A stretch of DNA of 64,000 bases. Origin: Saccoglossus kowalevskii (taxonomy: Eukaryota; Hemichordata; Enteropneusta; Harrimaniidae). Position numbers and translations under genes: made by a program. The stretch is from assembly GCF_000003605.2 (NCBI RefSeq), contig NW_003106602.1:367343-431342 (forward strand), in the 5' to 3' direction. The notes under the pieces are model-generated. The model had not been told where the DNA came from and did not search any database. It was given only the letters and a program-made list of their open reading frames with translations. Shown here piece after piece: positions 10,794 to 21,969 of this stretch; the stretch's first letter is position 1, and the number at the start of each line of letters is the position of its first letter.

Positions 10794-13700
10794 CTGAAAA
10801 AAGAAACGAAATTAATAATTAAATAAAGCATTCTCCGTGGATCGACCAGAAAATAAAGCAGCGTGAATTTCAAGAGCAACAACAAATGAATCCAAATAGA
10901 AAGATGTCTGATATAAACAAAGTTTATAATCGGTGACTTTACCTCATGTATCCTGTAACCGGTAGATGCGTTAAAGTCCACCTGTAAGCAGTAAAGTCCT
11001 TCCAACCAATGGCGTTGGGGTCGCTCCAGAGAAGCTTCACTTGTCCCGGAGTATCACCTGTATGCCAGAGGGCGTTTCTGAGCCTTTCACCCGGACCAGT
11101 GGTGGAGTTTACAAGCTATGAATACAAACAGTACATGCACGGTTAGACTTAACGTCCATATGTCGACTCATATTTGACAATCACATGAATAATGATGTTA
11201 ACACATTCGATGAAATTAACTCATACAGGAAAGTATTTCACAGTTATTAAATTCCACGATCCCATTATGCTACAATACGGTAATTGGCGTACTAAATGCG
11301 CTCTGGACATTTTCTAGCCCATTAAATTGTTTCCGCCTGAACGATAAATCTCACTAACGATATCCAATTTCCTATGCCATCTGGCATCTGTACAGCGGAT
11401 CGTAGCTGTTGAAACTTACCTTAATTTGAAGGCCTGCGTGACCGATTGCTTCGGTGGGCGTCTGCAGCCAATAGCTTTGATACATTTGCTTCCACATAAC
11501 GGCGTAGAATTGACTACTTGACTGGAAGCCAAACACAAATCCCGCATAGTCGTCGTCGCTATCTGTGTTGATGTAGAAGGTGCCACTGAATTCCACGGCG
11601 TCGAAGAAGTCATAACCTATGTTATTAAAACAAACACGTTTCGTTGGAAATAGCAACTAGTGTAAATCCTGGCAACAACGGCATGCAGTATCATATAGCA
11701 CGCAGTCCGCGTGAAGCTATGCATATTATGGACTAGAATTATAATTTGTTGCGGTGTATCTCACGATGAACACCAATTCTTACCGACAGCAAGACCGGGG
11801 TCACTATTAGTTGTCTGGATAAGTTCCTTGCCCCTGTTCCTGACAAGCCAGTTAGGGTCGATCTGGGAGTCTCCCTTAGGGTCAAGCGTGATAGTCTGAA
11901 AACTGGTGAAGTCAGTTTGCCGGATCCATCTATGTTCTGGGCATGCGTCGAATTTATCTTCCACGCCGTCTCCATCGAAGTCGTTATAGCATGCATCACC
12001 CACGCCATCGTCTGTAAGAAAAAAAAACATCAATGGTAAAAAACGTTAATGATAAATTAAGTTAATACAGCTTTGATAATTATGTAACACGTTAAAAAAT
12101 AATTGTATGTGCTTTAACTCGTAAATAGAACTCACCATCGGAATCCAGTTGGTCTTGGTTTGCAACTAATCTGCAATTATCGATCTCGTCAGGGACGCCG
12201 TCGTTGTCATCATCGTCATCACACGCATCGCCTGAAAAGTAAAGCAAAACATGTAAAAACACGTACGATTGAGATTATATTACCATATGTTTCTTACAGC
12301 AGTATTAATCGATAATTGCAATTTACTTATATTTACCAATGCCATCTTCGTCGGTGTCCAGCTGGCTTGAGTTTGGCTCATCCGGGCAATTGTCGATGTC
12401 GTCTTGGTGACCATCTCGGTCCTTATCTAAATTAGTATCGCATTCATCACCGACCCAGTCATGGTCTTTATCGCCCTACGAAAGAATAAAGTGTTTTTTA
12501 TTCGTTGGTCGTATATGTGAATAGTACAGATGAACGAGAATTATCTATGTGGGAGAAACAAAGAATTAGATTTCCAAACAGCGGTTATCGACCCCCCTCT
12601 CTACCCGTAGCATTCACGGTTGTACAGCACGTAACTACAGTTGAGAATATTTACCTGTTCACTGTTAGCGACGAATTTGCAATTATCGCACAGATCGCCA
12701 ACACCATCTCCATCACTGTCCAACTGATCTCTGTTGTCCACCTTCTGACAGTTATCCCGTTCATTTAGTATACCTACAAAAACACGCAAGATTTAGACAT
12801 GATACTAATAAACGCTATGGTAACGACGATATTGGTAAATATTTGTTCCTTTTCAACTCACCGTCGTTGTCAATATCGTCGTCACATTCATCTCCAGCTC
12901 CGTCATTATCCGTATCTTTCTGGTAAATGTTAGCGTCATACGGACAGTTGTCACAGTAGTCACCCACTTCGTCCGCGTCATAGTCCCGCTGGTAGGTGTT
13001 GGCAACCATTGGGCAGTTGTCCTGTTGGAAAAAGAACAAGTGAAAACCCAAAATTAATTTCAGTATAAATAATAATATAATCAGAATTACTAGTTTAGTG
13101 GCAAAAATAAAACCAACTTACCCTGTTGTCCGGTATGCCGTCATCGTCGTCGTCATCGTCGCACGCATCTCCGATAAGATCATTGTCCATATCTTCCTGT
13201 CCGCTGTTTGGTAAGTATGGACAGTTATCTTTCACACAGTGAGTGGTTTCGTCAATATCGAGGCAGTTGAGAGATTCGTCTGGCCATCCATCCAAGTCAC
13301 TATCTTCGCCACATTCAAAACCACTTCCAGCATACCCAACCTTACACTGAAGATGATAAAAACAATTTACCGTGTTTTTTTTATACCAATCTGACTGCAG
13401 AAATAACGTAGTTTGACACTGTAAATGACGTAATAGAGATAATGCGATATGATTGTTTTCTATGTTCCATACCTTGCAACCATAGGGTGGCTCTGATCTA
13501 GGTCCGTAATATATACATTCAGCGTGATTGGCACAGTTATGAGTACGATCTCTGCAAGGATTGACAGGTTCACATTGCTGTTTGTTTGATGCTGCTTCTT
13601 CCACTCCAGAACCCTCGGGCTGGTTTCCACGGTAACCAATCGGACACGCCTCGCAGTGGTAGCCGCCATCGTAGTTCCTACACATATGTGCTCCTCCGTA

Positions 13701-16700
13701 TCTGAAACACGCACTCGGCACCAATTTACACTGAAAAACAACAACAATCGATTACTTAGTGGAATTATCACCAATAAAACTTTAGGTTATTCAGTTTCAG
13801 TGAAAACCCCATTCATTGGTTGAAAGTTCTTGTTTATCAACTGCGCATGCTCACCTCATTAATATCTTCACACGTTTCCCCGTTGCCGGTATAACCAATT
13901 GGACATTTCCCACACGTGTAACTGCCATCGGGAAAGCTGGTACAATCCACATCTTCGAAACACGGATTTAACAGACAAGCATCTAAAAATAACAAACAAA
14001 AGCATTTAATACAAATACAAAATCCGATCAATAAATTGATATTGTTTAAAAATTAAATGAGAATGATTTCCCGGGAAAATAACCCGAGTTTGAAAAGAAA
14101 CCTACCAATGGGACACGGTTGAATGTTGCAATTTCTGATTTGCGAAGGGCTCCCTGCACAATCACTGCCGCCATATGCTGGAGCTGGACTGTCGCAGCCA
14201 CGAAGGCGTTCCTTGGTTCCACCATCGCAAGTCAGGCTACAGCTGCTCCATGGAGACCAGGCACCCCATTCACCATGCACTGTTAAAGTAAACAATTTAT
14301 AAAATGTCCATGTACATTATATCACGAACTAACATTTGTGTTTTGTTGCGGGTAAACTTTTTCGGGGTTTGTTATTACAATGAAAGCGAGTAGCATGGCG
14401 TGTTTTTATAAAGTTAATGTGAGTTTATTTTGCAGACATTTAGCATTTCCTAAGTTGTTTCCATAGAGATGTTCTTAAGTGGTATCAGTCACGCTAAATG
14501 TCTCCGATAGCGTCTACGGACAATAGACTGGCTTGCACAGCTTTTTTGACTTCACAGGCGAGACGTCCCGTGGCTTCTATGATTTTCAGGAGAAAAGAAA
14601 GAGGACGCCTGGTATCTTAAACTCTCGTAAAATATCTCAAACTCTCGCGATGTTTTACCTGGGCATGGATCCCGACTACATGCTCTATTTTCTCTGTTTG
14701 GTCCATCACAATCGTCTCCGCCGAGTTGCGGTCGCGGAGAATTACACATACGTATACGAGTCTCAAGTCCCTCACCGCAGGTTACGGTACATGTCCATGG
14801 CGACCATAAGCTCCACCCACCATCAATTCGAACTGTAGAACAATAATATCCAGACAAATCCATTAAGTTTTTTTTTTGGCAGAAGTATTGAGGCGCCACT
14901 CGTGTCAATGGTAAAGTAACATTATATATAAAACAAATTATAATATATTGTATACCAACCTTTATCGTCACAATCCTTTTCGACGCATACTTTGGTTTCA
15001 ACGTCACTTCCTTTGCAAGGGTAGTTAATAGTGTCACATGACCGTCCTCGCTGCTGCCTCCCGACACCACACGTCACGGAACAAGGCGTCCAATCAGACC
15101 AGGCGCTCCAGCCATCAACTTCATCATTCACTGGAAATGAACAAATAGAAAATATGTCATTATTACGTCACACGATCGAATAAGTAAACATAACTTCGGC
15201 ATGATGATCCTAACATTTCATTTTATTTGTGAATATGTATCACTTACTAGAGCAGACCGGGCAGCATTGGTCTTCTAACACCACTGGCTCTTTACACGTG
15301 ACTACGGGGCACTCGATAAGGCTGCATGATACTTTTGAATCCTGTGAAGCAAGAGACAGAAACAAGCGTAAGTCGCGTAAATTAATTGTTAAGTGCGTAT
15401 GCGTGTTTTTTTCAGCTGTTTGAACGTAATATTCGGTAAAAACAATATACACTCAATCATACCTTGCAAGAACACTTTTTGCATTTGTTAACGATCCAGT
15501 CACTGCCGTTACTATGAAAAATGCTGTCATAGAAACAACCTCCGTCTGGGGGTGCACCAATTATTCTTTTCAGTTCCTCGGTTTCAGCCCCCATTCTGTC
15601 GACCTCATTGAATATATCTATTAATTCCTTACATGTATACTGGCAATCATAACGGAAACCATTGTCTACGTTGTTATCTATCGGCGAGGGCGTGGTTGGT
15701 ACTGTAATAAAGACAACATCTTGATTATGAGTTTTTTCTAAATGAATGGCGCCCTCACTCGAGGTGTCGCTTGCCGTTTTTGAAGCCGTCGATGGGTGAG
15801 AGTTGTTAGGCCAAGTAGCCTGTGTACATTGCCAACTACAATCACTGGCTAAGCCTTTGACCAGTTAACAGATTGCCCTTCTATGGTTCACATGGCGGTT
15901 CATGATGTAATGAGGAGTGACAACGGGTTTTCCACTCGATAATCAGGGTTCAGTGAAGAATATACAAAACACCCCTCGTGAGAAGAATTGGTAATTATTA
16001 CATCCACCTGGTTTCATTGAGTTTCCCAGACTAAATGAAAGAGATCCTTTGTAATGCGATGAATAGTAAAAGAAAAAAAAATCAACTTTCATGTTGGTAT
16101 TTGGGGCGTAGAATTGTTGCTCTCTTGCCTCGGATCGTGAGTAGAATGGTCGTGAAGACAATAAGTGTTAGAAAGACACAACTCAAACATCATGAATGTC
16201 AATTGTGAACACATACTCGGTTATTTTGATGGACAGTGCAACTATAAACTAGCTTTACATGCTTACGTAAAATGTCAGGGGTTTATACTCCCCAAGTACC
16301 GTCTATATTGATGGCGTTAATTGAAAAAGCGCGTAATCCGCCAGTGTGTCCTTCAGCGGTAAATACGACGTATGAATGACAGGTATACGCGGTGAGAAAT
16401 CTATCGAGGGCAATGCCACATGTAATCTACATACGTATACGCGCGTTTTTGAGGCGAGCTATATTCAACTTCGCTAAATCAACAGAGTTGTGCTAGTATG
16501 ACAGTTACTCGAAGACTTTTTACCCAGGGCTTATCAAGCCAATTTCCTCTAAATATACAGCCTTAAGCAAGTGAAATGACAGTTGTATGGACTGCCTTTA
16601 ACCATGACCTTCATTTACAATACTCGTAGATACAATGACACATTTGTGATTATAAATCGCAATTGACGCGGTAAACACTCTAAATGGCCATTTGAAAAGC

Positions 16701-19700
16701 CATGACGCGAGCAACGCCAAAGTGCCCGGAGAACATTTCCCACCGAGATTCCATGATTACCGCTAAGAATTTCAAACTTTTTCGAAAGGAATCATTCTAC
16801 TTCCGGTTTCTAATACGTTACGTACTTATTCACAGGCCATTTATGGCATATTATATTACGTCATTATCGATAAATTTCGAGAGCACCCAGAGTGTATCGA
16901 GGGTTTTCGACCTTTTCTTCGCCACAGTTCATCGAGTTTCACGCTCATTAGACGATACAGAATTCGTAAATATTTCCGTCATTTTCCACAACCTCTCGTC
17001 AAATCGATTTGTTTCCCGGGCGACGGTTAACTTCCAACCTACTGGAAAGTTTACGCGCTCTAGAATGACGTCACTAGTTCTAAATATAGCGAATTGAGTC
17101 TGGGTTAATGGGAGGTTTTCGTGATATTTTGCAATATTTTCAATGTAGTTCATCACAGGAAAGTGTTCGTTTCCATGTCCACCTGTTAATAAATACGAGC
17201 GATAAGTATGCTCTGATCGTAATGTGAGAATCTGTTTGTGGCGAGCAACATTTTATTATATAGAGCAATCAAGTTCCAAATATAGACTTACGCAGAGACG
17301 TAGATCGCGATGACTCACCCATTTGTCGTCGAAGTTATAATATTAGAAGGCAAAAGAAAATAGAACATGAAGTTTTTTTTTCAAGTGGGTAGAGTTACGC
17401 CACCAGATAGGCTTAACAACTTCGGCAGTCTAAGCCAAACGGTGCAGATTTACATCGTTAATAACAACGTCGCACCCTTGCCACTCTTCGTTTTTTTCAT
17501 AAGACTCAAGTGGCAGAAATTCTTTTTGAGCACTTCATAATACTAGTACGACATTTTTTTTCACTCAGCTATGTGGATTAGTTCTGCGCTGGTACTAGCA
17601 AGATGTGTGGACGACGAGGCTCTAGAAACGCGGTACTAAGAAATCGTCCGCGAAAACGGTGTTTTTTGTGTAAAAAATATATAAAGAAAATGCGATAAGA
17701 TGTAGTTAATTCGGGAACATGTAAAATATGCACGACGATTACGCCGTCAGCTAATCAACGAAAAATAACTGAATATTTTACATAACGTACGAGTCATCGT
17801 TGCTCGGTGTTGCAATATTACCGCGCAGGGACGTGGGAAATTAGCGGATATTCAAGAGGGACAGCGGGAACAATAGGGTAGCTGGTTGCCATCAACTACG
17901 GCGTAAGCGAGGTCACGTGTGTGGCTATTAACTTGCTTCCAGTTATTTTTTTTTTAATTTGGCGTTCAATCGGAAAATTAAGCAACAAACAGAATCTTTC
18001 AAACAGCGATAGACAGAAAAATGAGCCGGACAGGAAAGAAAGCCTGGCCGAGAGTTTCCGGTCCCTGGCTCCGCATGGATGATCAGCTCTACATAGGAAT
18101 GTTGTTTTTTACATAATTATTGGCATGTGCTCAGCTACTGGTTAATCGCATAGCACTAGTGGTGAAGAAATGGCCATCGGCGATTTCAACTTCGAATGCT
18201 ACGTTTTCTCTCATCGCTGAATACACACGATAGTGCCGTTAGCAATCAGTTCGAGTAAACAGAAAATATAATTATTGTAAATAATTTATGTATGTTGCAA
18301 TTTCCGTCATTCATTTACGGCGTGATTCAATAGTCTACCTTCAATCGGCATTCTTTTCGATGGGCAAAACATAATTCACCAAATGTGGTCACGTGATTGT
18401 CGGGATTGCCAAACAGATAAAAGAAATCGACGGATCATAACAGTATTCTTTTTGTGTGTTGATATTTTTTACACAAATCGTTGACAGTAAATCTATTACG
18501 TTTCGGTGACCCTATCCTGTTTTGTTGAAGCTAAAAAACAATGTCAACTGGGTCTGGAACGTGAAGACAAGCCGCCACACTGGCTCTAATTACCACCCGG
18601 GGCACTGTTTTTTCCCGGTCATAGGAAAAGTGGAATGCGTTGCCAAACTGTTTATTCGCCAATAATAATCACGGCTGATGGGCTTCAGAGTAAGCATGCT
18701 AACCTTTTTACACAGCTCGATGTATATTCCGTTCTACTTATTGGTACAAGCCGTACTGGGAGATATACCAAAGCCCGCAAAGTCGACTTCCAACCAAGAG
18801 CTCTGATAGAGCCTGTCCATTGTTCTTTGACAAAGTATCGGGTGACCAACACCGTGTTAGACTTCAAAATATTGGCAACGGTTCATTAAAACTCTGCCGT
18901 ATAGGTTAGTATAATGCATCATTTGAGTAATTAATGTATGAGCACTGTGGTTGTTTTTACCCCAAGTGTAACTTATCTTTTATTTTCATTTTGGCGCCAG
19001 GCGTTTTTTACCAACCAATACGTTAGATCTTGATTTTATCATTTGCGTTTTTATCGATTTTATGAAATTCTTACCTCCGTAAGCCCCACATAACAATTCA
19101 TCCATATTGTCCTTTGTACTGTGTCGATGCACGTTGGTTAGTTTATGCTCAATTTGGTCTGTATGCGCTTTTTCTTAAATCAAAGGGCAGAAATTGCTAA
19201 TCTTTACATCGGAAATATGTCGCTATCGGCGTGTGTACTTAACAGTTGTCAGCCTGAAATGTATATTTAATAAACCGGTATTTTTCAAACGTTGCCCTGT
19301 ACACGGTGTTGTCAAATCCACCTTTATAAGTGAGGAGTAAAACACCACTCTCCGGTATTATACAGGTAACAATATTACGGTCACGGGGGTGTGCAGCGGA
19401 GCGATCCAAACGTAAACAAAACCCGATCCAGTAGTTTCTTGGCAAATGAGTGTATAAAAACGAATTATTATTGTACATTTTAAGTGTAGTAATTTGTTAA
19501 TTGTCCGCTAATCACGTTACAGCCCATCCATCAATCTCAAGAACACGGTTTCTAGTTCAGGCCAATAGCGGTGAAAAGACACGCTCCTGGTTGACCGGTA
19601 AATACGGGTGTCGCGATCTCTTCACCCCTTTATCAAAGGACTAATTGCCACCCATTTTAAAATCTAAAGTGTTAAATCGTATCATTTATCAAGTTGAGTT

Positions 19701-21611
19701 ATACCGCCTATCGTATTTATTTTCATATCGGGTGCCAAACAAAATATATGATTCCTGTACTATACAATTACGCAACTAAATAACGGAATGCATCATCTCA
19801 ATTTTCTGGTGCACGCCCGCTCTCTTTGATCTTTTATCCAAGTCCTTTAAAGTAGGCCCAACTGTTTTCCGTCTTAAAAAGTTGGAAATTTATCCGTTTC
19901 ATTGGCCTGCAGTGTGCCGCCCGACCGCACTAGATCTGCCTATGATAGGCACTGCTACACTCTGAAGTATGCCTATAATGTCGCCCTACTTGGACATTTT
20001 CTCCTGATACGTGAAAGGCCCCGGAGACTCTCGGCAAAAAGAATGATTGGCTTCATGTCAAATTCGAACACGTTTTCACATGTTTTGATTTTGTGAAACA
20101 AAGGAGCACAATTCTTATATCTGCTGAGTGGATACTTACCGAATGGTCTGAGCTCTTCTGGGCAACCTTGTTCTGCGAGATAAGTTTCGTACGAGGCTTC
20201 AGTGATGAACTTAATGTTTTGGAGAAGTCCCTAAAACACGAGAACATTTTTTTACATTATACCGATGTATACTTTACGCAGAACAAAATAGAGAGAATAC
20301 TATCTTCGAATGATCATGTAATTATCAGGTAGAAATATCACGTGGGAAAATCATCCTTATGTGGAAATGAGATATCGATATCAAGTTCGCTGTGATAATT
20401 TGAGAGTTGGAGAGTTTTAATTGAACCCAATCACCCGAGGGCTTACAATATCCCAACGACAAACACTGTGGTTTACCTTGAAATTTCTGACAATGGCAGT
20501 GTCTTGCGCCCCCTGGACGATCTGCAGCGAGTAGCCCTCTGATTGCATATCCATGTAGAACGGTGTGTGCAGGGTAAGAAGTCCCACTCTCTGGCAATCC
20601 ACATGTAACACGGCAACGGAGTCAGCTACCACGAGAGTCATGTTGTGCCACTGCCCATCGGCTAAAGTAACGCCGTTAAAAGTGCCCAGCATCTCAATCG
20701 GTGTATTAGTATGGTCTTGCATCGTGTAAAACAAGTCGACTGAGTTGGTCTTAGTGTTGCTGTGAAGACCGAACTGCCGCCTGTTGCCAACTTTAGAGTC
20801 AATCGAGACTAGACTACCTCGGTTGCCCCGGTCTTGCTTAAGAGATGTGGTAAACACAAAACCAGCATCGGTCCGCATTGATTCAAGAAGTTCTTTTAGA
20901 ACACTATCTGGTGCTGTCAGGCTCACGGGTGATTTCAATCTAAATTTCAATGCTAAGGCATTTGGATCTGGCCCGGCTACCTTTCTCACTCCTTCTGTAT
21001 TTTCATCCACGCCCACCGCATCAAATAAGTCGATTTCTGTAAATGTGAGAAAAACAAATACATTACAGAAAGGACTCAGGACATGGAAATCGATACATAT
21101 AATCAAACAATATACATACTGAATGCAAACTGCGATTCAGGGAGTTTAAAACGAGTAACTCTTGGACGAGGTCCACTACAATACTGTTTATCAGGTGAAG
21201 ACATTAGCTTTCAAAATAAAGCATTGTCTGGATAGGTCACTTGCTGCCAAATTCATAGTTTTGTTGACCCATGCTTTGTTTACCGCCACAGGTGAAGGGA
21301 AGAAAATATCTGTCCTTTAAATGATTCAAATTTCAATGTGAACGGAATGCTAAAACTGACTTCGTTCCCACTATCAGAAGTCTCACTGTGGATAGCTGCA
21401 GCTAAAGACCGTTAAGAAGTGAGAGCACGCACATCGCGATTCAAATGATAACATGTTACAAACAACAAGATTGAGATAATCGGCGCAAAAAACAAAACAA
21501 AAACTTGATAGTTTGCTCACCTTCTGAAAGGCACGCTGCGACAAGGAATGTAACGAATATAAGTAAAGGCGATGACAAATGCCGCGTAGACGATGATAAT
21601 ATCGCCACCAT
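10649..21611 (-). CDS. THBS: Thrombospondin, subgroup A (THBS1/THBS2 type), 19 coding exons, 1153 aa
   Basis: Nineteen exons with GT-AG borders join to 3462 nt without a frame break. The 1153 residues compare with about 1170 for vertebrate THBS1/2. Domain order: signal peptide (1-30), laminin-G-like N-domain (31-247) with a Cys pair in HVDCQRV and EQGCPEE, a CxxxC oligomerisation pair plus short coiled coil (about 262-297), VWC (300-357), three TSRs (360-531), three EGFs (532-677), calcium-binding type 3 repeats rich in DxDxDG (680-935) and the L-lectin-like C-domain. Subgroup A proteins are secreted homotrimers that bind matrix, growth factors and cell receptors. TSR1 keeps CSVTCG, the CD36-binding and O-fucosylation motif. 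I find no RGD in the type 3 repeats. The small exons, VWC and TSRs exclude the pentameric THBS3/4/5 group. Whether it is orthologous to THBS1, THBS2 or both needs a tree; the neighbouring gene suggests the THBS2 locus. Confidence 0.96.
10943..11115 (-). CDS. THBS: Thrombospondin coding exon 18 (C-domain)
   Basis: Residues 1049-1105. It includes [17 protein letters not shown] and [15 protein letters not shown], strongly conserved in the thrombospondin L-lectin domain. Starts in phase 0 and ends in phase 2. Confidence 0.95.
11420..11616 (-). CDS. THBS: Thrombospondin coding exon 17 (C-domain)
   Basis: Residues 983-1048. [20 protein letters not shown] and [11 protein letters not shown] are diagnostic of the family. 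Starts in phase 1 and ends in phase 0. Confidence 0.95.
11784..12011 (-). CDS. THBS: Thrombospondin coding exon 16 (last type 3 repeat / C-domain start)
   Basis: Residues 907-982. It moves from the final calcium repeat ([17 protein letters not shown]) into the lectin fold ([20 protein letters not shown]). Phase 1 at both ends. Confidence 0.95.
12136..12231 (-). CDS. THBS: Thrombospondin coding exon 15 (type 3 repeats)
   Basis: Residues 875-906 with [18 protein letters not shown] calcium ligands. It is 96 nt, phase 1 at both ends, so it could be skipped without a frameshift. Confidence 0.93.
12337..12475 (-). CDS. THBS: Thrombospondin coding exon 14 (type 3 repeats)
   Basis: Residues 829-874, with [16 protein letters not shown]. 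Vertebrate THBS1 has an RGD in its type 3 repeats; none is seen in this exon or its neighbours. Starts in phase 0 and ends in phase 1. Confidence 0.93.
12655..12773 (-). CDS. THBS: Thrombospondin coding exon 13 (type 3 repeats)
   Basis: Residues 789-828, with [20 protein letters not shown]. Preceded by TTTTTGTAG and ends CAG|GTAAAT. Confidence 0.93.
12862..13021 (-). CDS. THBS: Thrombospondin coding exon 12 (type 3 repeats)
   Basis: Residues 736-788, with two consecutive calcium repeats ([15 protein letters not shown] and [14 protein letters not shown]). Starts in phase 0 and ends in phase 1. Confidence 0.94.
13122..13346 (-). CDS. THBS: Thrombospondin coding exon 11 (EGF3 end / first type 3 repeats)
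   Basis: Residues 661-735. It finishes the third EGF ([20 protein letters not shown]) and opens the calcium wire with an unbroken acidic run before GIPDNR. Phase 0 at both ends. Confidence 0.95.
13473..13730 (-). CDS. THBS: Thrombospondin coding exon 10 (EGF2-EGF3)
   Basis: Residues 575-660. It includes [16 protein letters not shown] and [18 protein letters not shown], the typical long thrombospondin EGF2/EGF3 insert. Phase 0 at both ends. Confidence 0.95.
13855..13982 (-). CDS. THBS: Thrombospondin coding exon 9 (EGF1)
   Basis: Residues 532-574. Six Cys in EGF spacing from DACLLNPC to [11 protein letters not shown]. The DINE end leads into the calcium-binding start of EGF2. Confidence 0.95.
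14106..14279 (-). CDS. THBS: Thrombospondin coding exon 8 (TSR3)
   Basis: Residues 474-531: one whole TSR ([17 protein letters not shown] to CNIQPCPI). 174 nt, phase 1 at both ends, the usual cassette form of a TSR exon. In TSR3 the glycine after CSxTC is replaced (CSLTCDGG). Confidence 0.95.
14659..14832 (-). CDS. THBS: Thrombospondin coding exon 7 (TSR2)
   Basis: Residues 416-473: one TSR ([16 protein letters not shown] to CSRDPCPG). The usual WxxC spacing before the first Cys is shortened to WTC, one residue less than in TSR1 and TSR3. 174 nt, phase 1 at both ends. Confidence 0.95.
14960..15130 (-). CDS. THBS: Thrombospondin coding exon 6 (TSR1)
   Basis: Residues 359-415. [17 protein letters not shown] starts a standard TSR with three stacked Trp and the CSVTCG motif. 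171 nt, phase 1 at both ends. Confidence 0.95.
15248..15341 (-). CDS. THBS: Thrombospondin coding exon 5 (VWC second half)
   Basis: Residues 328-358. [11 protein letters not shown] and DQCCPVC give the Cys pattern that closes a von Willebrand factor type C domain. Confidence 0.95.
15463..15701 (-). CDS. THBS: Thrombospondin coding exon 4 (oligomerisation region, VWC first half)
   Basis: Residues 248-327. [17 protein letters not shown] holds the paired Cys that disulfide-link the chains, followed by a short coiled coil. VWC then starts at [11 protein letters not shown] and continues to CKKCSCK. Its domain content shows the protein is a subgroup A trimer. Confidence 0.93.
15702..20139 (-). other. 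Thrombospondin intron 3 (4.4 kb)
   Basis: The largest intron of the gene. It has unique AT-rich sequence and several short chance frames on both strands, with no exon-like segment that fits the phase 1 junction. First introns and large 5' introns often carry enhancers, but no specific site is identified. Confidence 0.7.
20140..20230 (-). CDS. THBS: Thrombospondin coding exon 3 (end of N-domain)
   Basis: Residues 218-247, [18 protein letters not shown] and EQGCPEEL. It supplies the second Cys of the N-domain disulfide. Donor CATTCG|GTAAGT. Confidence 0.93.
20477..21036 (-). CDS. THBS: Thrombospondin coding exon 2 (N-terminal laminin-G-like domain)
   Basis: Residues 31-217, a 560-nt exon. It runs from [20 protein letters not shown] through [19 protein letters not shown] to RNFK. 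WHNMT gives an N-glycosylation site. Basic clusters ([16 protein letters not shown]) fit the heparin-binding role known for this domain. Confidence 0.95.
21521..21611 (-). CDS. THBS: Thrombospondin coding exon 1 (signal peptide)
   Basis: Residues 1-30. The hydrophobic core [15 protein letters not shown] forms a secretion signal. This ATG is the only one that joins in frame to exon 2. The donor is GAAG|GTGAGC. About 83 nt of 5'UTR precede it after a strong acceptor (TTTTGTTTTCAG) ending at 21695. Confidence 0.9.
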
Positions 21612-21825
21612 TATGACGACAAATGATTTAAAAATATGGGCTACCTAGGCCACCTAGTACAACAAACAACAAACAGAACAGCGCACAAGGTATTCTGAAA
21701 ACAAAAAGAAGAAAGACCGTAAATATTGAATTATCCCAGCGGCAAAACGAGATATACATAGTCATGCGAAGTGAAAATATTATGTTGTTATGCAGGCCGG
21801 AGTTGTGGACATTACATATACTTAC

Positions 21826-21928
21826 TACTGCAAAAGTTGCCGTTAGTCACTCCGATCTATATATAGCTATACGTTCCTATACAAGAGTAGTAATACTGTT
21901 GCTCGCTTAAACCAAAGTGCCTCTGTCT
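21826..21928 (-). other. Probable 5'UTR first exon of thrombospondin
   Basis: The donor GCAGTA|GTAAGTATA at 21826/21825 pairs with the acceptor at 21695, giving a 131-bp intron in the leader. The 5' edge is estimated from the TATA box and was not observed. Confidence 0.5.
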
Positions 21929-21952
21929 GAAAGCCTGAGTCGAATCTACGTG

Positions 21953-21960
21953 CTTATATA
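21953..21960 (-). promoter_or_regulatory. TATA box of thrombospondin
   Basis: TATATAAG on the minus strand lies about 30 nt before the inferred leader exon and 340 nt before the start codon. The spacing to a good donor and acceptor supports a focused TATA promoter. Confidence 0.55.
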
Positions 21961-21969
21961 GAGGGACAG

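Noticed and set aside
11739-12008. Second minus-strand frame across thrombospondin exon 16
   Set aside because: It is the wrong frame of a coding exon. The frame reading [17 protein letters not shown] is the real one.
14533-14838. Plus-strand frame overlapping thrombospondin TSR2
   Set aside because: It is antisense to a well-supported exon and its flanks, so it is a shadow frame.
15943-16161. Minus-strand frame in thrombospondin intron 3 as an extra exon
   Set aside because: Exons 3 and 4 already join in phase 1 without it, and it has no thrombospondin similarity.
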